A DNA stretch of 34,950 nt from an uncultured Glaciecola sp. (GTDB lineage Bacteria > Pseudomonadota > Gammaproteobacteria > Enterobacterales > Alteromonadaceae): NCBI GenBank assembly GCA_937125395.1, contig CAKZLI010000047.1, positions 1 through 34,950 of the forward strand, in the 5' to 3' direction. Each line of letters starts with the position of its first letter. The stretch's first letter is position 1. Made by a program: the position numbers and the translations under genes. This document shows, piece after piece, positions 17,944 to 27,003 of this stretch. The notes beneath the pieces were generated by a model. The model made no database searches and was not told where the DNA came from. It saw nothing but the letters and a program-made list of their open reading frames with translations.

Positions 17944-18990
17944 TTAAAAATAAATAACATGCTCTAATTCAAGTCGGATACCAATCACGGTACCGACTTG
18001 ATAATCATGATGGCTTGGTAATAAACACAACACCTCTTCACGACTACTCGGTACCAACAACGTATACAAAATATGTGCGCCACGAAACGCGCGACCAATC
18101 ACTGTTACTTGATGAGGACTCGCGTCATCATCAACAAAATCATCAGGACGAACAAGCAAGCGTACTTGCTTTTCATAATCACTTAAGGCGGGTTTTTCAC
18201 TCACCTCAAAACTACCCAGCGCGGTATGCATGAGTGGCGTATGATTTGGCGAAACTTGCACATTACCATCGATAAACCGCCCTTCCCCAACAAAGTTTGC
18301 AACAAAATACGTTTGCGGTTCATGATACAAATCATACGCACTGGCATATTGCTCGATTTGTCCGGCACACATTACGGCAATTTTATCTGCAATCGTAAAG
18401 GCTTCGGTTTGATCATGGGTAATCAATAATGCCGTCACCCCTTCATGTTTGAGTATGTGCTTAATATCCAGTGCTAATGACTCACGCAATGCAGGATCTA
18501 ATGCTGAGAACGGTTCATCAAGTAATAATATTTCTGGTTTTGGCGCTAATGCACGCGCGATAGCTACCCGTTGTTGCTGTCCACCGGAGAGCTGATGGGG
18601 ATATTGTTCAGCTAAGTCAGTTAATTGAGTTAACGCCAGCAAGGTCATGAGGCGCGCATGCTGATCGGCTGCATTTAATTCATGCAAACCAAATGTGATA
18701 TTTTGTGCAACTGATAAATGCGGAAATAACGCAAAATCTTGAAATACAACGCCGACTTTTCGTTCTGTCACATCAACATGCACTTGTTGACTACTGACGC
18801 ATTCACCTTGAATGTTAATGGTCCCTGATTGTAGAGGAATAAAGCCTGCAATTGCGCGCAATAACGTGGTTTTCCCACATCCTGAAGGGCCTAATAAGCA
18901 ACCAATATCGCCTGTTGCCAAGTGAAATGATAATGCATCGATTATTTGTTTTTTGCCAAACGAAATAGAAATATCAGCTAAGTGCAACAT
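17944..18990 (-). CDS. fbpC: Ferric iron ABC transporter ATPase FbpC/AfuC
   Basis: This is the ATP-hydrolysing subunit of a periplasmic-binding-protein ferric iron importer. Walker A GPSGCGKTT is at about 34-42, the Q-loop is VFQDFALFPHL, the signature is LSGGQQQRVAIARAL, Walker B is ILLLDEPFSALD, and the H-loop is LLITHDQTEA. A C-terminal TOBE-like domain follows. Length is 348. It starts 12 nt after fbpB. Its stop codon abuts the stop codon of the convergent TonB receptor, leaving no room for a terminator. Confidence 0.92.
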   Translation of the reverse strand: MLHLADISISFGKKQIIDALSFHLATGDIGCLLGPSGCGKTTLLRAIAGFIPLQSGTINIQGECVSSQQVHVDVTERKVGVVFQDFALFPHLSVAQNITFGLHELNAADQHARLMTLLALTQLTDLAEQYPHQLSGGQQQRVAIARALAPKPEILLLDEPFSALDPALRESLALDIKHILKHEGVTALLITHDQTEAFTIADKIAVMCAGQIEQYASAYDLYHEPQTYFVANFVGEGRFIDGNVQVSPNHTPLMHTALGSFEVSEKPALSDYEKQVRLLVRPDDFVDDDASPHQVTVIGRAFRGAHILYTLLVPSSREEVLCLLPSHHDYQVGTVIGIRLELEHVIYF

Positions 18991-19002
18991 GCAAGGTTCT
19001 CA

Positions 19003-20583
19003 TTATTTATTTATGGCTCGGGTCAATAAGATAACCGGAATAATTCCGATTATGACAATCGTAATGGATGGTAATGCCGCATCGATTAAACGCTCATCCG
19101 AGGCAAACTCAAAGGCTTTTACCGCGAGTGTATTAAAATTAAATGGACGCAATATTAATGTCGCAGGAAGTTCTTTGAGTACATCGACAAACACCAAAAT
19201 TGCAGCAGCAAAAATACTTTTTTTGATTAACGGTAAATGAATATAACGCACCAATGCTATGCGCGGTCGACCTAACGTTAATACCGCATCATCCACATTC
19301 GGTTTAATTCGTTCTAATCCGGTTTGGGTATTGTGTAATGCCACACTCAAAAACCGAACCGTATAGGCAAACAACAACGCGACAAACGTCCCCGAAAAAA
19401 TCAGGCCAAGATACTCACCAAACACCCCATACCAGATATTGTTGATCGTGGCATCAAGCCACCCTAACGGTTGCATTACCCCAATTGCCAATACCGTGCC
19501 CGGAATGACATAGCCTAAGCTGGCAAACTGGGTAAAGTATTGCACGATAGGTTGGCGTGCAAAGCGTTGTGTGTAGGATAGCAATAACGCGACAACAACA
19601 ATCAAAACACTGCTTGCTAAAGCGACCCCAAAACTGTTGAGTAATAAGGTTATATAGTCGTTGAATGCTATCGCAGTGAATGATTCACTGGCCCAAATAG
19701 CAAGTTGTGTCACAGGCACGACAAACGCGATGAATAACACGACCGAGCAATACAAAAATATAATCGCATGTTGACGAGATGCTAGCGGAAGAGTGCTTGA
19801 GTGGTTACTCGAATCTGCTGTTGCTGGTTGAGACTGATAAAAACGCATATTGCGACGGCTGTGTTTTTCAATCAACAATACAGCCAATACAAATAATGCC
19901 AAACAACCGGCTAGTTGACTGGCTAATTGTGTTTCGCCCATGCCAAACCAAGTTCTAAAAATACCCGTTGTAAAAGTGCTGATCCCAAAATACGCCACCG
20001 TGCCATAATCGGCTAGTGCTTCCATCATTGCTAATGCAACACCGGTTAATACTGCAGGGCGAGCAATCGGTAAAGCGACACGCATAAAGTAAGCGAATTG
20101 GGTGATCCCCAACGATGCTGCAACGTCTTTGTACTGTTGTTGTTGCTCTAAAAAAGCGGTTTTGGCTAACATAAATACGTACGGATACAACACTAAGGAC
20201 ATGAATACAATGGCACCAAACAAAGTGCGGCTATCAAACAAACCCCATCCATCAAACATGCCAGTGTATGTATACGCCATAATATAAGCTGGCATCGCAA
20301 GCGGAAGCAACAACGCCCATTGAAAAAAGCGACTGCCAACAAATTGATACTGGGTCACGCACCAAGCAAGTGAAACACCTAGCAGTGCACTGCCTAAGCC
20401 AACCCCTACAGCTAATATTAAGCTATTTGCTACATACAAGCCTAAATTAGTATCAATTAGGTGCGCCCACAGAACCAGTGAAACATCGCTGTAACTGAAT
20501 AAGATCGATAAGATAGGAACTGCAAGTAGCGCGCAAATACTCAGCGCAATAACAAACCAGCGGTCAATTAATGTTATCGCCAA
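19003..20583 (-). CDS. fbpB: Ferric iron ABC transporter permease FbpB/AfuB
   Basis: This 526-residue inner-membrane permease is a fusion of two binding-protein-dependent transport units, as in FbpB. Each half has about six helices and an EAA-type loop (EQQQQYKDVAASLGITQFAYF in the first half, DDAVLTLGRPRIALVRYIHLP in the second). The start is TTG 20581-20583, overlapping the fbpA stop by 10 nt with GGAT upstream; no ATG is available before the first membrane helix. It is the middle gene of fbpABC. Confidence 0.9.
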   Translation of the reverse strand: MAITLIDRWFVIALSICALLAVPILSILFSYSDVSLVLWAHLIDTNLGLYVANSLILAVGVGLGSALLGVSLAWCVTQYQFVGSRFFQWALLLPLAMPAYIMAYTYTGMFDGWGLFDSRTLFGAIVFMSLVLYPYVFMLAKTAFLEQQQQYKDVAASLGITQFAYFMRVALPIARPAVLTGVALAMMEALADYGTVAYFGISTFTTGIFRTWFGMGETQLASQLAGCLALFVLAVLLIEKHSRRNMRFYQSQPATADSSNHSSTLPLASRQHAIIFLYCSVVLFIAFVVPVTQLAIWASESFTAIAFNDYITLLLNSFGVALASSVLIVVVALLLSYTQRFARQPIVQYFTQFASLGYVIPGTVLAIGVMQPLGWLDATINNIWYGVFGEYLGLIFSGTFVALLFAYTVRFLSVALHNTQTGLERIKPNVDDAVLTLGRPRIALVRYIHLPLIKKSIFAAAILVFVDVLKELPATLILRPFNFNTLAVKAFEFASDERLIDAALPSITIVIIGIIPVILLTRAINK

Positions 20584-21599
20584 CCGGCTTTATCCATGAT
20601 TTGTAACGCTTTACTGTTAAGTTCACCGACTTGATTAAGCGCAACAGTTTCGGCCTTATACATCCCCATCGCTTGTAATGTATCAGACCAAGCAATAGAT
20701 GGATTCACTGGATATTCATGATTTGTTTGTGCATACCACTGCTGCGCAGAATCACTGAGCATGTATGCAATTAGCTGGTTGGCCACATCGACTTGTTTAG
20801 CATGCTTAGCAATCGCAATTCCAGAAATATTAAGGTGTACACCCCGGTCAGCTTGATTCGGCCAAGCAACCTTCACCTGATTAGCAATCGCAGCTGATGT
20901 AGCGTCTGCGTTACGCATTGCCGCCAAATAATACGTATTGGCTACCGCAATATCACAGATACCGGCCACTACGGCTTTGATCTGATCTCGATCACCGCCT
21001 TTAGGACGTCGCGCAAAATTTTCAACCATGCCCTTAGCCCAAGCTAATGTCGCAGCCTCACCTTGCTGAATCAGCATGGCAGCCACCATAGATTGATTAT
21101 AAATATTAGATGATGAGCGAATACACACTCGGCCTTTATACTGTGGTTTGACTAAGTCTTCATAACTACTGATTTCACCCTCAGCAATGCGTTCAGGATG
21201 ATAGATAATAGGACGATTGCGCGTAGTTAATGCCACCCAGTGCTGATCAGGATCATGGATTGGTGCATAGTCTGGCATCGGATAAGTGATGGCTTGGGTC
21301 AAGCCTTGCGTTTTGGCACGAGTTAGTCGACCTACATCGGTGGTAATAATAATATCAACCGGTGAAAATCGTCCTTCACTCTTCGCTCTAGCTAGCAATG
21401 CATCGGCTTTACCTGTCACCAAATTAATTTGCACATTATTGGCTGCTGCAAATTTATCCAGTAAAGGCTTAATCAACGCTTCTTTGCGCGCTGAATAGAT
21501 ATTAAGTTGTTGAGGATCTTGCGCCTGCGCCGATTGGCTTAACAATAATAAAGGGGCACTTAACGTGGTTAACACGAACCCAATAACGAGATTTCTCAC
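20574..21599 (-). CDS. fbpA: Ferric iron ABC transporter substrate-binding protein FbpA/FutA
   Basis: This is a periplasmic protein that carries Fe3+ to FbpBC. The signal peptide covers residues 1-26 (ending SAQA). The mature part begins with LNIYSARKEALIKPLLDKF, typical of the FbpA/FutA1 family. The twin tyrosines Tyr224-Tyr225 in ANTYYLAAM are the expected iron ligands. I choose GTG 21597-21599, with AAAGGA nine nt upstream, giving 341 residues. A longer start at 21659 would lie inside the Fur box and promoter. It is first in the fbpABC operon. Confidence 0.92.
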   Translation of the reverse strand: MRNLVIGFVLTTLSAPLLLLSQSAQAQDPQQLNIYSARKEALIKPLLDKFAAANNVQINLVTGKADALLARAKSEGRFSPVDIIITTDVGRLTRAKTQGLTQAITYPMPDYAPIHDPDQHWVALTTRNRPIIYHPERIAEGEISSYEDLVKPQYKGRVCIRSSSNIYNQSMVAAMLIQQGEAATLAWAKGMVENFARRPKGGDRDQIKAVVAGICDIAVANTYYLAAMRNADATSAAIANQVKVAWPNQADRGVHLNISGIAIAKHAKQVDVANQLIAYMLSDSAQQWYAQTNHEYPVNPSIAWSDTLQAMGMYKAETVALNQVGELNSKALQIMDKAGWR

Positions 21600-21630
21600 T
21601 GGAATAATCCTTTGCTTATGAACTATCCAG

Positions 21631-21660
21631 ATAATAACGGTATTGAGAATAATTCTCAAT
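21631..21660 (-). promoter_or_regulatory. fbpABC promoter overlapped by palindromic Fur box
   Basis: ATTGAGAATAATTCTCAAT (21642-21660) is a perfect 9-1-9 palindrome of Fur type. On the minus strand TTGAGA (21654-21659), a 17-bp spacer and TATTAT (21631-21636) make a sigma-70 promoter whose -35 lies within the palindrome. Fur binding would block RNA polymerase. This also supports the GTG start of fbpA downstream. Confidence 0.75.
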
Positions 21661-21688
21661 ACATAAATATGAATACATGAGTATTCAA

Positions 21689-22015
21689 TTACGCTGCGAT
21701 GGTTTCTATTTTATCTAGGGGCGATTCTAAGATGAATACGTCTTGCAATTTAGCGATATAAAATAGTCGATAAATGCTGGGTTTACAGTTTGCTAATAGC
21801 ACACGTGATTGCGGATATACGCTACGCAGATGCAATAACATGCCCAACGCCGAACTGTCAGCATGCAGCGTCGCCGAAAAATCAAGTTCTATCTCAGCAG
21901 GTTCGAACTGCACTGTTCTCATTATCTCAAAAAATTGATTTACTGACGTATAATCATATGCTGCTCCTATCACTATATGGATAGATAGCTTATCTTGATG
22001 AGTTTGCATGTCCAT
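21689..22015 (-). CDS. STAS-domain protein (anti-sigma factor antagonist-like)
   Basis: A small cytoplasmic single-domain protein of 109 residues. The segment ELDFSATLHADSSALGMLLH carries the DSSxLG motif of SpoIIAA/STAS proteins, where the Ser after Asp is the usual phosphorylation site. STAS proteins act in partner switching. No anti-sigma kinase lies next to it, so the partner is unknown. I choose ATG 22013-22015 because AAGGA is 8 nt upstream; a GTG at 22021 would be too close to that site. It is divergent from yciH. The nearby double-receiver regulator is a possible functional neighbour, but this is inference. Confidence 0.8.
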   Translation of the reverse strand: MDMQTHQDKLSIHIVIGAAYDYTSVNQFFEIMRTVQFEPAEIELDFSATLHADSSALGMLLHLRSVYPQSRVLLANCKPSIYRLFYIAKLQDVFILESPLDKIETIAA

Positions 22016-22180
22016 GAACACAATCCTTAACAGTTAGGTAATATACACAACATACATAACGATGTTGTCTTTCTTTGACCATCTTTATATCGACTCACTA
22101 AAACACTTCTTAAGTATTGCGTTTTGTCTAAATATGCTAAATTACGGTAATGAACGAATAACATTAATGAAACCATCAAT

Positions 22181-22498
22181 ATGAGCGATAAATTAGTATA
22201 CAGCACTTCCACGGGTCGCATTGCGGATACCCCTACTCGTCAAGCCGTCTTTAATGGGGATGGTATCGTGCGATTACGACGAGAGACTAAAGGCCGAAAA
22301 GGTAAAGGGATGACCATCATTGATGGCATTAATCCGGATGAGCATGATTTGGCAGTGTTATGTAAAAAATTAAAAAAACAGTGTGGCTGTGGTGGCGCAG
22401 TCAAACAATTCACCTTGGAAATTCAAGGTGATGTCCGTGATAAACTCAAACCTATCCTTGAAGGACTTGGGTTTACCGTCAAATTAGCAGGAGGATAA
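22181..22498 (+). CDS. yciH: SUI1/eIF1-family translation factor YciH
   Basis: A 105-residue bacterial eIF1-like protein. It has the SUI1 core: RLRRETKGRKGKGMTII, then KKLKKQCGCGGAVK, then IQGDVRDKLKPILEGLGF, as in E. coli YciH. YciH influences initiation fidelity and stress-related translation. I see no strong ribosome-binding site before ATG 22181. A response regulator follows after 35 nt on the same strand and may be cotranscribed. Confidence 0.93.
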   Translation: MSDKLVYSTSTGRIADTPTRQAVFNGDGIVRLRRETKGRKGKGMTIIDGINPDEHDLAVLCKKLKKQCGCGGAVKQFTLEIQGDVRDKLKPILEGLGFTVKLAGG

Positions 22499-22533
22499 TC
22501 TCTTGTAATTTATCAGCACAACTTGAGATAACT

Positions 22534-23334
22534 ATGCATCAATTAACTATCAGCGACTTACACATACTATTAATCGAACCTTCAGACATGCAACAGAAGT
22601 TGATTACGCAAATGCTGGCTGAACAAGGAATTAAACTAGTGACTTGTGTCGGTGAGTTAAGTGCGGCAAGTGAATCTATTCAACAAAATCCACCGGATTT
22701 GATTGTATCGGCTTTGCATTTTAGCGATGGGGAGAGCATTGCATTGTTGACCAAGCTTAAAAATGATCCAAAAACAGCTGATATTTCTTTTATGTTGGTG
22801 TCGAGTGAAGATCGTCTAGAAAAATTGGAAGCATTTAAACAAGCAGGCGTCATTGCCATCTTGCCAAAACCGTTTGAGATCATACATTTAAAGCGCGCTT
22901 TAAACGCCAGTTTGCATATGCTCAATACGGAAGAAATTAGCCTAACCTCATTTGATATCATCGATGTCAGTGTGCTTGTAGTGGATGATTCAATGATGGC
23001 TCGCAATCATATTGTTCGGGTATTAAAAGGCATGGGCTTAGAAAAAATCGCGCAAGCTGAAAATGGCGCTCAAGCCCTCACGTTGGTCAAAGAACAGGCC
23101 TTTGATCTCATCGTGACTGATTACAATATGCCAGAAATGGATGGACGGGAGTTATCTGAATTTATTCGCTTTAATCCTAGCACATCACATATTCCGATTA
23201 TTATGGTGACATCAGAATCTATGGATTCTCCGCATATGGCCAACATTCAACAAACAGGCGTGAATGCCCTATGTGACAAACCGTTTGAGCCTGATGAGGT
23301 CAAACAAATGTTAATGGCTTTATTGAGTGAATAA
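22534..23334 (+). CDS. Double-receiver response regulator, first receiver degenerate
   Basis: A 266-residue cytoplasmic protein made of two REC domains with no output domain. The second (about 145-266) is intact: DD at 151-152, phospho-acceptor Asp196 (VTDYNMPEMDG), Thr227 and Lys250 (CDKPFEP). The first (about 8-130) has Glu15 in place of the acidic pair and Ala60 where the acceptor Asp should be (IVSALHFSDG), but keeps Lys112 (LPKPFE), so it is a pseudo-receiver. The second domain resembles CheY-type receivers. No kinase is next to it; the chemoreceptor at 24637 is on the other side of pheA. GAG precedes ATG 22534. Confidence 0.88.
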   Translation: MHQLTISDLHILLIEPSDMQQKLITQMLAEQGIKLVTCVGELSAASESIQQNPPDLIVSALHFSDGESIALLTKLKNDPKTADISFMLVSSEDRLEKLEAFKQAGVIAILPKPFEIIHLKRALNASLHMLNTEEISLTSFDIIDVSVLVVDDSMMARNHIVRVLKGMGLEKIAQAENGAQALTLVKEQAFDLIVTDYNMPEMDGRELSEFIRFNPSTSHIPIIMVTSESMDSPHMANIQQTGVNALCDKPFEPDEVKQMLMALLSE

Positions 23335-23371
23335 AAGTGCTAAAGGTTAAGCGATTAAGCCTAACAGACGA

Positions 23372-23400
23372 TTGACATTTTGCTGAGCGGGTTTTAAAGT
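23372..23400 (+). promoter_or_regulatory. Sigma-70 promoter upstream of pheA
   Basis: TTGACA (23372-23377), a 17-bp spacer and TAAAGT (23395-23400) form a strong promoter. Transcription would start near 23407. It lies just upstream of the terminator-like hairpin, so pheA transcripts would have to pass the hairpin. Confidence 0.65.
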
Positions 23401-23414
23401 AAAGGACATTATCC

Positions 23415-23438
23415 AAACCTCATTTTGAGGTTTTTTTT
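23415..23438 (+). terminator. Intrinsic terminator or attenuator between response regulator and pheA
   Basis: AAACCTCA (23415-23422), loop TTT, TGAGGTTT (23426-23433), within a T-run of eight (23431-23438). It may end the yciH-response regulator transcript. It also lies downstream of the pheA promoter. No phenylalanine-rich leader peptide is present. Confidence 0.75.
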
Positions 23439-23455
23439 GTTTTTTAGGAATAACA

Positions 23456-24640
23456 ATGGCCAGCGCCCCATTAACCTCTGTTCGACAAGCAATCAGTGAC
23501 TTAGATACTCAACTATTAGATCTTCTAGCCCAGCGTCAACAATTAACTAACCAAGTGGCGCAAACCAAAATTCAAAACAACATCGACGTGCGTGACCCGC
23601 AACGTGAAGAACAATTGCTCGTTAACTTAATTCAAACAGGTCAATCGCTAGGGTTAAATGCCCATTACGTTACAAAACTGTTTCATGTCATTATCGAAGA
23701 CTCGGTATTGAATCAACAAGCGATGTTATCTGCGCAAGCCAATCCTGATAATGTATCTCCTCTTAACCGTGTCGCTTTTTTAGGTGATAAAGGATCATAT
23801 AGTTACCTAGCTACGCAAAAATATTTTGCCCGACGTGACGGTGAATTACATGAAATGGGGTGTGATAGTTTTGCCGAAATTATCGAAAAAGTAGAATCAA
23901 ACCAAGCTGATTATGCAGTATTGCCAATTGAAAATACCTCATCAGGCAGTATTAACGAAGTGTACGACCAACTTCAACATACCCGGCTCAGTATCATCGG
24001 TGAGCTCACTCATCCAATCAAGCATGCATTATTGGTTGCGGCTCCTACTCAGTTATCCAAAATCAAAATTTTGTACGCTCATCCTCAGGTATTTTCACAA
24101 TGTAGTCATTTTTTGGCAAACCTGAAAGATATCGAAGTCAAACCTGCTGATAGTACCTCCGCGGCAATGTTAATGGTGAATGAATTACAACGCGATGATG
24201 TCGCGGCCATAGGTAGCGAAGCTGGCGGTAATCTATATGGTTTGACGGCAATTGAATCAAATCTTGCTAACCAAAAAGAAAACCACAGCCGGTTTATTGT
24301 TGTTGCGCAAAACGCCGTTGAAGTACCTCTTCAAATCCCCGCTAAAACAACGTTAGTGATGGCCACAACCCAAACTCCAGGTGCGCTGGTTAATGCCTTG
24401 TTGGTGCTCAAAAGCAATGGTGTCAATATGACCAAATTAGAATCCCGACCAATCAACGGTAATCCATGGGAAGAAATGTTTTATTTGGATGTAGAAGGCA
24501 ATTTGCAAGACGGCAAAATGCAAGAAACCGTGCGCCAACTAAAAGCTGAGACGCGGTTTTGTAAAGTCCTTGGCTGTTATCCATCTGAAGAAATTAAACC
24601 CACTGCGGTATCAGCTGTTGCCGCGCTGAATAGCCTCTAA
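23456..24640 (+). CDS. pheA: Bifunctional chorismate mutase/prephenate dehydratase PheA
   Basis: PheA converts chorismate to prephenate and then phenylpyruvate in phenylalanine synthesis. The chorismate mutase domain occupies about 1-90 ([18 protein letters not shown]). The prephenate dehydratase domain occupies about 103-285 ([27 protein letters not shown], and the SRF of ENHSRFIVV). The ACT regulatory domain contains [17 protein letters not shown], typical of phenylalanine-inhibited enzymes. Length is 394 (E. coli 386). AGGA precedes ATG 23456. Its stop overlaps the stop of the convergent chemoreceptor gene. Confidence 0.97.
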   Translation: MASAPLTSVRQAISDLDTQLLDLLAQRQQLTNQVAQTKIQNNIDVRDPQREEQLLVNLIQTGQSLGLNAHYVTKLFHVIIEDSVLNQQAMLSAQANPDNVSPLNRVAFLGDKGSYSYLATQKYFARRDGELHEMGCDSFAEIIEKVESNQADYAVLPIENTSSGSINEVYDQLQHTRLSIIGELTHPIKHALLVAAPTQLSKIKILYAHPQVFSQCSHFLANLKDIEVKPADSTSAAMLMVNELQRDDVAAIGSEAGGNLYGLTAIESNLANQKENHSRFIVVAQNAVEVPLQIPAKTTLVMATTQTPGALVNALLVLKSNGVNMTKLESRPINGNPWEEMFYLDVEGNLQDGKMQETVRQLKAETRFCKVLGCYPSEEIKPTAVSAVAALNSL

Positions 24641-26958
24641 ACGGTAAAGCGGCTAACCAACTCAGATGAACGATTGGCAATGCGTGCTAGTTCACTGGCT
24701 GCTTCTGAGGTTTGTTTAGCCCCAACTTCAACATCATGCGCCATCTCATTAATCTGTCCGACATTGCCAGACACAGACGATGACGTTAAATCTTGTTGCT
24801 CTGTCGCTGCGGCAACCGTCGTGGTCATGCTCGAAACTGAATCTAGCGTCTGTGATAGTTCATTCATTGCAGCGGTCACCAAATCAACTAGATGAATCCC
24901 CCCATCGGCAGCTGCGGCAGCTTGCTCCATTGCTTTAACTGATTTATCTGATGAGACATTCATCTTTTCGACAATTTTGGATATCTCGACAGTGTTCTCT
25001 TGAGAACGGTTGGCTAGCGCGCGTACTTCATCAGCAACGACCGAAAATCCGCGCCCTGCATCACCGGCTCGAGCCGCTTCAATGGCGGCATTCAACGCCA
25101 ATAAATTGGTTTGATCGGCAATACTAGTAATGACATTTAACACCGAAGTAATTTGATTGACTTCACCTTGTAATGACATGATGATCTGACTTGAATCTTG
25201 GATCAATTGCACAAGCAATTTGATATTATCGGTCGCCATATCTGCTCGTTCCATATTTTCCCTAAGACAGCCATGCGCACCGGAGCTATAAGTCTGAGTT
25301 TCTTGGGTCGATTTAGCAATTTCAGAAATTGAAACAGAAAGTTCTTCAAGTGCCGTTGCAACCTGATGGGTCATATCCCGTTGTTGTACCGTCGTACTCT
25401 CTGATTGCTCAGTGATCGCGGAAAGCTCTTCAGATGCAGATGCAAGTGACTCAGCGTCTTGTTTGACATTTTTTACAATATCTCTAATTTGACTTATAAA
25501 CTGGTTAAACGGAATCACTATACGATCAATTTCTGGGATCCCAGAAGGTTGCAAACGTATCGTTAAATCCCCTTCTCCTTGTGCTAATTGCGCACAACGA
25601 TCACCGACATCATTGAGTGGTTTGACTAAGCGATTTGCTAACAATACCGCGACCACAATCGCCACACTCAGTATCACAATAAACTCAATAATGGTGGTAT
25701 TAATCAGGTCTGATTGGACAGCCTGTAATGCTTGCAATGCCTCTGCCGTATCAATCTCAGCAATTAATCCATAAGTGTTGTTACCAATGGTGACCGGCGA
25801 ATACACGGAGAACACTTCGACCCCTCGATAATCTTCAATCACGTTAAAACCCGCGTTACCAGCCAACGCTTGTTGTGCAGACGTTGAATCAACCGGTTGA
25901 ATACCGACGGAGGTATTACTCATCGCAATCTGTTCTGCGACTGTGGGGATTGTTTGTTTAAGTACCGCTAAATAACCAGGCTGATCTTCAATAAAAAAAC
26001 GACTTTCCGTTAGTAATGTTGAATCAGGATTGACCAAATATGTTTCACCCGATAAACCAAAACCAACATCATTCCAGCGTTGTTGGTGTGTCACTAATTG
26101 ATTCAGCCGATCCAACGGAAGTTGAAAAATCAATACCCCAACCGTTTGCCCATTCACCATTATTGGACTAGATAAAAAGCCTGCAAGGGCATTGTATGAC
26201 GGTAAATAAGCTTGTAAATCACTAAAGAACACTTGGTTCTTGTCAGTTGCTTTAAGCGCCTGTTGATAGGCTTGCCCAATCCCTGTTGCTGCATAAGGTC
26301 CTGAGGCAATTGATGTTGCAAAATCTAGTTCTTTAAAGACACTATACACGACTTGACCGTTATCAGGCTCGATAATAAAAATATCATAAAAGCCAAATTC
26401 TTGTAAAAATTGGCGAAAATCGGCGTGATAGCGTTCATGAACGTTGGCATAATCAGTACTGTTATTTAGTGAGTACAAACCGTCCTTGTTACCAATGGGT
26501 AAAGAAGAGCCGGCAATAAAGTCATATTGTAATGCTTGAGCATTATCGTCTAAACTTGCGATTAACCGCGAGGAATTAGTTAATGCTGACGGATTTCGCT
26601 CATTGTACCGTGTCGTAAAATCATGATTGTAATATTGATTTAACGTATCTGTCTGAGCACCTGATAATGGTGGACGTTGGGATTGATAGTTAGCAAAAGC
26701 AGCAGCAAAATCCTGGGCGGCTTGTTGCACTGCTGCGGTGTTTGATTTAGAACGGAGTTGAGACTCTACCGTCGAAAAATAAGACTCAATTAAAGCCTTA
26801 GTCTGACTATTTTGTGATGTCAGTTTTTGTTTGGATGTTAGGGTTAATGCTTTTTCGGTATCCTTTATTGCAACCGATAATGACATTCCCCCCATCATCA
26901 ATATGGATACAAGTATTAACGGAATGATAGCTAACAGGAGTCTCAGTTTAAGGGACAT
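24637..26958 (-). CDS. Methyl-accepting chemotaxis protein
   Basis: A transmembrane chemoreceptor of about 773 residues. TM1 (about 5-28) precedes a large periplasmic Cache-like domain (about 35-410). TM2 ([19 protein letters not shown], about 425-445) leads into HAMP ([20 protein letters not shown]) and the cytoplasmic signalling domain, with an intact hairpin tip [20 protein letters not shown] followed by [15 protein letters not shown]. No CheR-binding pentapeptide ends the protein. The ligand is unknown. The start is ATG 26956-26958 (MSLKLRLLL) rather than TTG 26970. It lies 45 nt downstream of tyrA on the same strand, so cotranscription is possible. Confidence 0.93.
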   Translation of the reverse strand: MSLKLRLLLAIIPLILVSILMMGGMSLSVAIKDTEKALTLTSKQKLTSQNSQTKALIESYFSTVESQLRSKSNTAAVQQAAQDFAAAFANYQSQRPPLSGAQTDTLNQYYNHDFTTRYNERNPSALTNSSRLIASLDDNAQALQYDFIAGSSLPIGNKDGLYSLNNSTDYANVHERYHADFRQFLQEFGFYDIFIIEPDNGQVVYSVFKELDFATSIASGPYAATGIGQAYQQALKATDKNQVFFSDLQAYLPSYNALAGFLSSPIMVNGQTVGVLIFQLPLDRLNQLVTHQQRWNDVGFGLSGETYLVNPDSTLLTESRFFIEDQPGYLAVLKQTIPTVAEQIAMSNTSVGIQPVDSTSAQQALAGNAGFNVIEDYRGVEVFSVYSPVTIGNNTYGLIAEIDTAEALQALQAVQSDLINTTIIEFIVILSVAIVVAVLLANRLVKPLNDVGDRCAQLAQGEGDLTIRLQPSGIPEIDRIVIPFNQFISQIRDIVKNVKQDAESLASASEELSAITEQSESTTVQQRDMTHQVATALEELSVSISEIAKSTQETQTYSSGAHGCLRENMERADMATDNIKLLVQLIQDSSQIIMSLQGEVNQITSVLNVITSIADQTNLLALNAAIEAARAGDAGRGFSVVADEVRALANRSQENTVEISKIVEKMNVSSDKSVKAMEQAAAAADGGIHLVDLVTAAMNELSQTLDSVSSMTTTVAAATEQQDLTSSSVSGNVGQINEMAHDVEVGAKQTSEAASELARIANRSSELVSRFTV

Positions 26959-27003
26959 AATTATACTCAATAGAAGGAAATTATGAACCTGACATGATAT
27001 TAA

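Noticed and set aside
22027..22221. Minus-strand 64-residue open frame between the STAS gene and yciH
   Set aside because: No recognised motif or ribosome-binding site, and it overlaps the yciH start. Probably chance in the divergent promoter region.
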